A DNA stretch of 64,000 nt from Planctomycetota bacterium. Lineage in GTDB: Bacteria; Planctomycetota; UBA1135; GCA-002686595. The notes under the pieces are model-generated. The model worked only from the letters and a program-made list of their open reading frames with translations, had not been told where the DNA came from and searched no databases. The translations under genes and the position numbers were made by a program. The stretch lies in the NCBI GenBank assembly GCA_020638835.1, contig JACKHV010000007.1:62001-126000 (forward strand). Reading direction: 5' to 3'. Of this stretch, positions 32,985 through 39,613 are shown piece after piece (positions within the stretch are counted from its first letter, which is position 1; the number at the start of each line of letters is the position of its first letter).

Positions 32985-34010
32985 CTATCCGGCGCTTCCC
33001 GAGCCTCGGGGAAGTTCGAGGCGCACGCCCGCGCCGGGTCGCCACGCGCGCTTCGGAAGCCGCAGCTCCGCGTGCAGCACGGCTTCGATCCGCTCCCGCG
33101 CCTCGCGCGGCTGGTCGAGCGGCCGCAGCGCGTCGGAAGAGCTGCCCGGCAGGTCGCCGCGACTCGGCAGGACCACGCGCCGTTCTCCGGGCAGCACGGC
33201 GGGCGGCTCCGGCGCGCCGGGAGGCTGCAACCAGATCGTGAGGTCGGCGGCGGCGCGCTCGCGGCGACCAAGGTCCTGGCCGAGGCGTTCGAGGCCGCCC
33301 GCTGATTCGAGCTCACGCTCGCCCGCGCTGTCGACGAGCCGCACGGCCCACTCGCCGAGCCGCGCGGTCTCGCGCAGGAGATCGCGCGTCGTGCCCGCGA
33401 CGTCGCTCGTGATCGCACGCCGGCGACCGAGCAGCACGTTGAACAGGGTCGACTTGCCCGCGTTGACGGGGCCGGCGAGCAACAGTCGCGGCGGCGTCGT
33501 CAACCGGCGTGCGAGCCGCGAGCGCCCGTCGAGTTCGCGCAGTCCCAGCTCGCGTTGCGGGGCGGCCAGGGTGGCGAGTTCCGCGAGCTCGCGCTCGAGC
33601 GCACCTTCCGCCTGGTCGAGCAGCATGCGCGCGGCGGCTTCCGACTCCGCCGCCGGCAACAGGCGCCAGGCGATTCGTTGGTTGTCCGTGAGCTCCGCGC
33701 GAGCCGCACCGAGTTCCGCCCCCATCTGCTCGACGCGCACGTCCCCGCCGCCGCACCAGCGAGCGATGCGGCGCACGAGCGGCGGGCTGCCGTGACAGTG
33801 CAGCTCGATGCAGTCGCTCGCGTGCACGCAGACCAGCGCTTCGTCGAGCAACTCGCCGTCCTCGACGAGCCACGCGAGGACGAAGCGACCGGGCTCAGTG
33901 CGCGCGTCGGGCGCGAGGCGACGCAGCGCGTCGAGCGCGCCGGGTCCGCGCAGGCGGAGCACCGAGACTCCCCCGCTGCCGCGCGGCGTGAGTTCGGACC
34001 ACTCCATCAT
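32985..34010 (-). CDS. MnmE/TrmE-like GTPase, truncated and probably not a tRNA modifier
   Basis: 341 aa against ~450 for MnmE. A shortened TrmE-N domain (GGVSVLRLRGPGALDALRRL, ELHCHGSPPLV) precedes helices and a GTPase core: G1 GPVNAGKST, G2 AGTTRD, G3 DSAG (DTAG in MnmE). The G4 position reads SRGD instead of NKxD. The C-terminal tail lacks the C-[IL]-G-K sequence that supplies the catalytic Cys of MnmE, and the LDLTQAEA segment of the helical domain is missing. It is therefore a degenerate or repurposed paralog. The start at 34010 is preferred because ATG overlaps the coaX stop (ATGA); 34025 is an alternative. Co-transcribed with coaX. Confidence 0.8.
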   Translation of the reverse strand: MMEWSELTPRGSGGVSVLRLRGPGALDALRRLAPDARTEPGRFVLAWLVEDGELLDEALVCVHASDCIELHCHGSPPLVRRIARWCGGGDVRVEQMGAELGAARAELTDNQRIAWRLLPAAESEAAARMLLDQAEGALERELAELATLAAPQRELGLRELDGRSRLARRLTTPPRLLLAGPVNAGKSTLFNVLLGRRRAITSDVAGTTRDLLRETARLGEWAVRLVDSAGERELESAGGLERLGQDLGRRERAAADLTIWLQPPGAPEPPAVLPGERRVVLPSRGDLPGSSSDALRPLDQPREARERIEAVLHAELRLPKRAWRPGAGVRLELPRGSGSAG

Positions 34011-34807
34011 GCGATCGGGATCCACGGGCTCTGGACGAGCGCCTCGCCGGCCGCCGCGAGCAGGCCGCGCTCGACGAGTTCCTCGACCTCGACTCGTCGG
34101 CCGCCGGGAGGCGCCTCGAGCTCGACCAGCAGGTGACGCGCACCACCGGTCACGACCAAGTCGGGCGAGCGGAAGCCGGCCTCTTCCGCGACGCGCCGCA
34201 CGAGCTCGCGCGCGGCGCCGAGGAAGCCGACGCAGACGCCCGACTCGAGCGCCTCGCGCGTGTCGCGGCCGAGCGCCGGCACGCCGTGGCGCGGTTCGAT
34301 CGAGTAGAGCTGCGCCGCCCCGCTGCCGAGCGCGGCGCTGAGCAGATCTGGACCGGGCGCGATCGCGCCGCCGAGGAAGGCCGCGCGCTCACCGCTCGAA
34401 CCGACGCATAGCGCGTCGACCGTCAGCGCCGTCCCCGCGTCGACGATGACCGCGGAGCGACCGACGAGCTCGAGCGCGCCGCGCGCCGCGAACAGGCGGT
34501 CCTCCCCCACGGTCTCGGGCGTGCGCGTGCGGTTGTCGAGCCCCGCCCCTAGGTGCTCGAGCAGCGGGCCGCGGACGTGCGTGGAGAGGAGCTGCGCGAG
34601 CTCGGTGCGTGCCGCTTCGCCCGCGACGCTCGAGATCGCCAGCGCGTCGGGAGACCACTCGTGCACGAAGGCGAGCCCCGCGGGCGCGGACCACTGGTCC
34701 CGGGACGAACGACGGCGGCGTGCCATGCGCACACCGCCGTGCTCGAGTTCCCAGAGGGTGAACTTGGCCGACCCGTTGCCCTGGTCGACGGTCGCGATCC
34801 GTTTCAC
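34007..34807 (-). CDS. coaX: Type III pantothenate kinase (CoaX)
   Basis: 266 aa from GTG 34807. CoaX phosphorylates pantothenate at the start of coenzyme A synthesis and belongs to the ASKHA fold. Motifs visible: VDQGNGSAKF at the N-terminus (phosphate-binding, usually D-x-G-N), TPETVGEDRLFAA (substrate-binding VG-x-DR), VIVDAGTALTVDAL (second phosphate loop), FLGGAIAPG and LVVTGGARHLL. All blocks are in the family order, so it should be functional. It lies 22 bp downstream of the GspC-like gene and overlaps the MnmE-like gene by 4 bp. Confidence 0.92.
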   Translation of the reverse strand: MKRIATVDQGNGSAKFTLWELEHGGVRMARRRRSSRDQWSAPAGLAFVHEWSPDALAISSVAGEAARTELAQLLSTHVRGPLLEHLGAGLDNRTRTPETVGEDRLFAARGALELVGRSAVIVDAGTALTVDALCVGSSGERAAFLGGAIAPGPDLLSAALGSGAAQLYSIEPRHGVPALGRDTREALESGVCVGFLGAARELVRRVAEEAGFRSPDLVVTGGARHLLVELEAPPGGRRVEVEELVERGLLAAAGEALVQSPWIPIA

Positions 34808-34829
34808 ACGCGCGTGGCCGGTCTCGGCC

Positions 34830-35861
34830 CTACTGCTGCGGCGGACTCTCGTAGGTGACGGTCCGCTCGCGGCCTTTGTTCTCGACGACGACGATCCACG
34901 TCGAGGTCGACTCCTGGTTGTTCTTGACGAAGGTGATCGCTTCGGAGCTGCTGGTCACGGGGTGACCGTTGATGCTCTTGATGATGTCGCCTTCCTTCGC
35001 GCCGTGACGCGCCGCGATGCCGCCGGCTTGCACGGACTGGATCTCGATCCCGTCGAACTTGCCGGTGCGCGGATCGCGGTGACGGCGGTGGCGCACTTCG
35101 CGGGCGATGATGCCGGCGGCGTCCTGGCCGAAGAGTCCGGCGTCCTCGTAGCCGATCTGGAAGTGGTTCGTGTCGATCGGCGTCGTCAGCTTCGGGTTGT
35201 ACGGCGGCGGCTTGTCCACCACGTTGACGGCGATCGTCGGGTTCGGGCGACGCACTTCGCCGTCCGCACCGACGTAGGCGACTTCGACGCCCTTCTTGAA
35301 GGCGGCGGGCAGCAGTGTTTCGTTCTCGCGGGGCTCTTCACCCTCGCCGACCTCGAAGCGGAAGGTCACGCCCAGCGACGCGCTGATGCTCTCGACGACG
35401 GCGTACTCATGCGGGCTGGCGAGCGTGTCGCCGACCTTGAGCGAGTGCCCGAGCGGGAACTTCGTGATCTTCGACGCCGGCTTGTAGGCGATCAGCACGC
35501 GGCTGGCGGCCGGGGCGTCGGAGTCCTCCTGGATGAACAGCACGCGGGCGAGTTGCTCGACGGCGATGTGGGCCGGCTTGGGCGCCTGGACCGTGGTCTC
35601 GACCGGCTTCGCGATCGGCTTGGGCTTGCCCGTCCAGTTCAGGTCGTAGAAATTCTTCGTGATGACCGTCGCGTGAATCGTGCTCGAGCGGATCGGCTCG
35701 GAGTCGAACTTCGCGTCGAGCTTCGCCTTCGCGAGCGGCTGGTCGAAGAGCTGGCGCCCGGAGCGGTCCGTCTGGACGAAGTCGAAGACGGTCCAGCCGA
35801 GGGCGACCGTGAGCCCTGCCGCGGCGAACCACGCGAGGGACTTGATGGTGGAGACATTCAT
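34830..35861 (-). CDS. GspC-like PDZ-domain inner-membrane protein of a type II secretion/pilus system
   Basis: 343 aa from ATG 35861 (a GTG directly precedes it at 35864). One N-terminal membrane helix (about residues 8-30, SLAWFAAAGLTVALGWTVF) is followed by a periplasmic part. A segment around residues 95-170 (QLARVLFIQED, FPLGHSLKVGD) resembles the HR domain of GspC. The C-terminal ~90 residues contain a PDZ-like module (GIEIQSVQAGGIAARHGAKE, GDIIKSINGHPV). GspC links inner-membrane platform and secretin and helps choose substrates. The upstream neighbour is a PilT-like ATPase, which supports a secretion role; downstream is coaX in the same operon. Confidence 0.75.
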   Translation of the reverse strand: MNVSTIKSLAWFAAAGLTVALGWTVFDFVQTDRSGRQLFDQPLAKAKLDAKFDSEPIRSSTIHATVITKNFYDLNWTGKPKPIAKPVETTVQAPKPAHIAVEQLARVLFIQEDSDAPAASRVLIAYKPASKITKFPLGHSLKVGDTLASPHEYAVVESISASLGVTFRFEVGEGEEPRENETLLPAAFKKGVEVAYVGADGEVRRPNPTIAVNVVDKPPPYNPKLTTPIDTNHFQIGYEDAGLFGQDAAGIIAREVRHRRHRDPRTGKFDGIEIQSVQAGGIAARHGAKEGDIIKSINGHPVTSSSEAITFVKNNQESTSTWIVVVENKGRERTVTYESPPQQ

Positions 35862-35952
35862 CACGCGGGAGGGATGCTAGCCGGGCCGGCCCCCCGCCTC
35901 AAGCGAGGCGAGGCGACCTTCCCGAGCCGCAGGGACGCCGGGGGATCCGGCG

Positions 35953-37488
35953 CTATTCCCGAGAGATGCGCAAACCTTCGCCGCCGGAGTCCCCGCGCGA
36001 GATCGGCGAGCGCTCCGGGCTGCTGGGCTTCTCGCTGGTGCGTTGGGGCCGGCCGCTGGAGGCCGTGATGCCGCGCAGCGCGAGCACCAGCTCGTCCGGG
36101 CGGTCGCTCGCCGCGAGCGCGTCCTCCAGGTCCACGTGGCGCTTCAGCACCAGGTTCTTGAGGCACTCGTTGAAGGAGACGAGGCCCGCCTCGCTGCCCT
36201 GGTCGATGACGCGGCCGAGCTCGGCGGTCTTGCCCTCCGTCATCAGCTCCCGCACGTGCGGGGTCGAGACGAGCAGCTCGTATGCCGGCACCATGCCGTC
36301 GCCGCCCGAGCGCGGGATCAGGCGCTGGCTGAGGATGCCGGACAGGTTGTCCGCGAGGCGCGAGCGCACTTGGGCGTGCTGCTCCGCCGGGAAGAAGCCG
36401 AGGATGCGGTCGAGCGTCTGCGGCGCGTTCACGGTGTGCAGCGTGCTCATCACCATGTGGCCGGTCTCACTCGCGTCGAGCGCGGCGTTGACGGTCTCCG
36501 CGTCGCGCATCTCGCCGATCAGGATGATGTCGGGACTCTGGCGCAGCGCGTGCCGCAAGCCGTCCTTGAAATCACCGCAGTCGGTGCCGACTTCGCGCTG
36601 ACTGATCACGCAGCGGTCTTCCTTGAACAGCAACTCGACCGGGTCCTCGAGCGTCACGACGTGGCGCTCGGCGTTGCGGTTCGTGTACTGGATCATGCCG
36701 GCGAGCGTCGTGGACTTGCCGGAACCGGCGATGCCCGTGACGAGCACGAGGCCGCGGCGGCGCAGCGCCAGCTTCTTGAGCTGCTCTACGGGCAGGTTGA
36801 GATCGTCGAGGTCGGGCGCGTGTTCGTTGATGCGACGCAGCACGACGGCGGGCTCCCCCATCTGCTTGTACGCGTTGAGTCGGAAGCGACCGAGGCCGTC
36901 CATGTGCAGCGCGGCGTCGGCGGAACCGTGCTCGCGCCAGTGCGCCATGCGGTTCTTGCCGATCACGCCCTCGAGCACTTCGAGCAGCGGACCGGGACCC
37001 GGGACGCGACCCGGCAGGAAGGTGATCTTGCCGTTCACGCGCTGCGACGGACGACCGCCGGCGCGCAGAATCAGGTCCGACGCGTTCGAAGAGACCATGC
37101 CGGCGAGCCACGCTTCGATCAGGTGGCGCGGCGAGCACGTCGTCTGCGTCAGCGCCTTCGGCAGCGGCTCGGCGCCCTCCGTGTTCGGCGCGGGAGTCGC
37201 GTGCTCCGCCTTCGCCCCCTGCGCCGTCGCGGCCTGGCCGTTCGTCGAGTGTTGCGCGTCCTCGACGGCGCCCCCGAAGAGCTCCGCGGCCGCGAGCTCG
37301 TCGGCGGTCGGCTCCGGCTTGAGCGGCGAGGCCGGGCTGCCCATCGGCGTGATCTTCGGCGGCTTGTCGGCGTTCGTCAGGCCCTCGGCGGGCACGCGGA
37401 TCGACTGACGCGTGAGTTGAGGCCCGCGGACACGAGGGTCGTGCGCGTTGGGGTCTCGGAGAGGTTGGGAGTGGTTGTGTTCAGCCAT
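35953..37488 (-). CDS. PilT/PilU-like ATPase with long disordered ends
   Basis: 511 aa from ATG 37488; a GTG at 37512 would add eight residues. The first ~115 residues are Pro/Ala-rich and probably disordered. The ATPase core then follows PilT: SNASDLILRAGG, Walker A GIAGSGKSTT (GIAG instead of GPTG), VEDPVELLF, Walker B IILIGEMRDAET and STLHTVNAPQ. There is no tetracysteine motif, so it is a PilT/PilU-type retraction ATPase. A Ser/Arg-rich tail ends the protein. It is the second PilT-type gene in the window, transcribed ahead of the GspC-like gene. Paralog specialisation, as in PilT and PilU, is likely. Confidence 0.88.
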   Translation of the reverse strand: MAEHNHSQPLRDPNAHDPRVRGPQLTRQSIRVPAEGLTNADKPPKITPMGSPASPLKPEPTADELAAAELFGGAVEDAQHSTNGQAATAQGAKAEHATPAPNTEGAEPLPKALTQTTCSPRHLIEAWLAGMVSSNASDLILRAGGRPSQRVNGKITFLPGRVPGPGPLLEVLEGVIGKNRMAHWREHGSADAALHMDGLGRFRLNAYKQMGEPAVVLRRINEHAPDLDDLNLPVEQLKKLALRRRGLVLVTGIAGSGKSTTLAGMIQYTNRNAERHVVTLEDPVELLFKEDRCVISQREVGTDCGDFKDGLRHALRQSPDIILIGEMRDAETVNAALDASETGHMVMSTLHTVNAPQTLDRILGFFPAEQHAQVRSRLADNLSGILSQRLIPRSGGDGMVPAYELLVSTPHVRELMTEGKTAELGRVIDQGSEAGLVSFNECLKNLVLKRHVDLEDALAASDRPDELVLALRGITASSGRPQRTSEKPSSPERSPISRGDSGGEGLRISRE

Positions 37489-37610
37489 CGCGTTCCTGAG
37501 GGACTCGTACACCCGGGATGTTCGAAGCCCTCATCGGCCCGCTCGCGGCTCCGCCTTGACCCGGCTTGAGACTCCCCCCGCGCAAGCCCCCGGGAGGGCC
37601 TCAGGGCACG

Positions 37611-37631
37611 AAAAAGGGCGCCGCAGCGCCC
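37611..37631 (-). terminator. Rho-independent terminator after obg
   Basis: On the minus strand GGGCGC-TGCG-GCGCCC is followed directly by five T. This is the most classical intrinsic terminator in the window. It lies 24 bp after the obg stop and before the PilT-like gene. Confidence 0.88.
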
Positions 37632-37654
37632 CTCTCGGTGTCCGTCGCCGGCCC

Positions 37655-38656
37655 TCAGGGAGCCTGCGGCGCGCCCTGCACGAGGCGCAGGGCCGAGCCC
37701 AGCAGCTGGTGGAGCCCCCGGCGCTGCAGCGAGGAGATGCGCAGGACCGGCTTGCCCAGCGCGGACTCGAGCTCCGCGGCGCGCGCCTCGGACTCCTCGT
37801 CCTCGACCTTCGTGGCGACGACGAGCCGCTCCTTGTCGGCGAGCTCGGTCGAGAAGCGCGCGAGTTCGCGGTCGATCGTCGAGTAGGCCTCGAGCGGGTC
37901 GTCGAGCGCGTGCTCGGAGACGTCGACGAAGTGCAGCAGCACGCGACAGCGTTCGACGTGCTTCAGGAACTGGTGGCCGAGGCCGTGCCCTTCGGCGGCG
38001 CCTTCGATCAGTCCGGGCAGGTCCGCGATGCACAAGCTGTCGCGGTCGCCGACGGCGGCGATGCCGACCTGCGGCACGAGCGTCGTGAACGGGTAGTTCG
38101 CGACCTTCGGCGTCGCGGCCGTGACGACGGACAGGAACGAACTCTTGCCGGCGTTCGGCAGACCGACGAGACCGACGTCCGCGAAGAGCTTCAGCTCGAG
38201 GCGCAGCTCTCGGTGTTCGCCTTCGAGGCCGAGCGTCGCCTTGCGCGGCGTCTGCTGGATCGAAGTCGCGAAGCGCGCGTTGCCCTTGCCGCCCTTGCCA
38301 CCCGCGGCGACGACGAGGCGCTGTCCGTCCTCGACGAGGTCGCGCAGCACGTTGCCGCGGTTCGCGTCGAGGACGATCGTACCGACCGGGACGTGCAGGA
38401 CGAGGTCGTCGCCGCCCTTTCCCGAGCAGTTCTTCGTCCCGCCCGGCCGACCGCCCTGCGCCTCGTAACGCGGGCGACCCGAGATGAGCAGCAGCGAGTT
38501 CAGGTGGTGGTCCGCCACGAGCACGACGTCGCCGCCCTTTCCGCCGTCACCGCCGTCGGGGCCGCCGCGCGGGACGTACTTCTCGCGGCGGAAGGAGACG
38601 AGTCCGTCCCCTCCCTTGCCGGCGATCACTTCGATCGTGGTCTCGTCCTTGAACAT
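37655..38656 (-). CDS. obg: Obg-family ribosome-assembly GTPase
   Basis: 333 aa. The glycine-rich Obg fold fills the first ~155 residues (AGKGGDGLVSFRREKY, GGPDGGDGGKGGDV, GKGGKGNARFATSIQQTPR). The GTPase domain has G1 GLPNAGKSS and G3 DLPGLIEGA. The G4 site reads VVATKVEDEE, i.e. T-K-x-E instead of N-K-x-D, an unusual change at the guanine-specificity motif. The C-terminal OCT domain of some Obg proteins is absent. Obg/CgtA is essential for 50S assembly and linked to stress responses. The conserved order rplU-rpmA-obg supports the call. Confidence 0.93.
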   Translation of the reverse strand: MFKDETTIEVIAGKGGDGLVSFRREKYVPRGGPDGGDGGKGGDVVLVADHHLNSLLLISGRPRYEAQGGRPGGTKNCSGKGGDDLVLHVPVGTIVLDANRGNVLRDLVEDGQRLVVAAGGKGGKGNARFATSIQQTPRKATLGLEGEHRELRLELKLFADVGLVGLPNAGKSSFLSVVTAATPKVANYPFTTLVPQVGIAAVGDRDSLCIADLPGLIEGAAEGHGLGHQFLKHVERCRVLLHFVDVSEHALDDPLEAYSTIDRELARFSTELADKERLVVATKVEDEESEARAAELESALGKPVLRISSLQRRGLHQLLGSALRLVQGAPQAP

Positions 38657-38678
38657 GGCGGCCCTTTCGCATGAAGCA

Positions 38679-38710
38679 GGCCTCGCCTCTCCGCTGGGAG
38701 GGGCGAGGCC
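38679..38710 (-). terminator. Hairpin between rpmA and obg
   Basis: 14-bp arms (GGCCTCGCCTCTCC and GGAGGGGCGAGGCC, one mismatch) with a GCTG loop. It follows the rpmA stop by 52 bp and ends only 22 bp before the obg ATG, so it could terminate the ribosomal-protein transcript partly and thereby lower obg expression. No T-run. Confidence 0.65.
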
Positions 38711-38762
38711 GGCGTGGATTCGCTCGCGCGCGCGGCTTCGTGGCCGTGCGCGAGGAGCCGAG

Positions 38763-39011
38763 CTAGTTGCTGAGCGCGTCGATGTGCACGCGACGACCGC
38801 TCTGGAAGCGGACCGTTCCGTCCGTCAACGCGTAGAGCGTGTAGTCGTTGCCGGTGCCGACGTTCTGACCGGCCTTGTAGCGCGTGCCGCACTGACGCAC
38901 GAGGATCGTGCCGGCCGTCACCGCTTGTCCACCGAAGCGCTTCACGCCGCGGAACTGCGGGTTGGAGTCGCGGCCGTTGCGGGTGGAACCTTGTCCCTTC
39001 TTGTGTGCCAT
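38763..39011 (-). CDS. rpmA: 50S ribosomal protein L27
   Basis: 82 aa. The sequence starts MAHKKGQGSTRNGRDSNPQF, the diagnostic L27 N-terminus that reaches into the peptidyl-transferase centre, and continues with GGQAVTAGTILVRQCGT and DYTLYALTDGTVRFQ. No N-terminal cleavable extension of the Firmicutes type is present. It starts 11 bp after the rplU stop and is co-transcribed with it. Confidence 0.97.
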   Translation of the reverse strand: MAHKKGQGSTRNGRDSNPQFRGVKRFGGQAVTAGTILVRQCGTRYKAGQNVGTGNDYTLYALTDGTVRFQSGRRVHIDALSN

Positions 39012-39022
39012 CTGTCGTGCTC

Positions 39023-39337
39023 CTAGGCGGAGATGCCGGTGATCTTGACGCGGGTGTAGCGCTGGCGATGACCGCGCTTGACCCGGACGTTCTTGCGACG
39101 CTTGAAGCGGTAGGCGACGACTTTCTCGCCCTTCGCTTCGCCGAGGACTTCACCCGTGACGGTCGCGCCGGCGACGGTCGGGGTACCGACGCGCAGGTCG
39201 CCCTCGTTGGAGACCAGCAGGACCTGGTCGAAGGTCAGCTTGTCCCCGGGCTGGACCTTGTCGTTCAGGTCGCAAAGGATGACGTCGCCCTCGCGGACGG
39301 TCGTCTGGTTGTTTCTGTCGCTGATGACGGCGTACAT
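39023..39337 (-). CDS. rplU: 50S ribosomal protein L21
   Basis: 104 aa, the usual length. It starts MYAVISDRNNQTTVREGDVI and contains FDQVLLVSNEGDLRVGTP, VTGEVLGEAKGEKVVAYRFK and the C-terminal RRKNVRVKRGHRQRYTRVKI that contacts 23S rRNA. L21 depends on L20 for assembly and is classically encoded ahead of L27 and Obg, as here. About 275 bp separate it from the RNase E/G gene upstream, with a hairpin in between. Confidence 0.97.
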   Translation of the reverse strand: MYAVISDRNNQTTVREGDVILCDLNDKVQPGDKLTFDQVLLVSNEGDLRVGTPTVAGATVTGEVLGEAKGEKVVAYRFKRRKNVRVKRGHRQRYTRVKITGISA

Positions 39338-39554
39338 GCAGGGTCCTCGGGCAGCGAGCCGCGACGAGCGGCCCGGAGTCCTTGTCGGCGATCGCCGCTG
39401 GCGACCGCTGAGGGCTGTGGAGTGCGCCCCAGGGGCGCGAAGGGCGAAGAGTCTATGCGTTCCCGCGGAGCAGCGGAAGCGCCAAGCCGAGGATTTCGCA
39501 TCCCCCGGCCGGCGGGCCTCGCGGGGGCCCGCGAGGGGCTTGCGTCGAGACCGC

Positions 39555-39589
39555 GGGAGGGGGCCGCGCGATCAGCGCAACCCCCTCCC
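39555..39589 (-). terminator. Hairpin after the RNase E/G gene
   Basis: Perfect 9-bp arms GGGAGGGGG/CCCCCTCCC with a 17-nt loop, 24 bp downstream of the stop at 39614. It precedes rplU on the same strand. Confidence 0.6.
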
Positions 39590-39613
39590 CCGTATGCAGT
39601 TAGCGGAGCGGAA

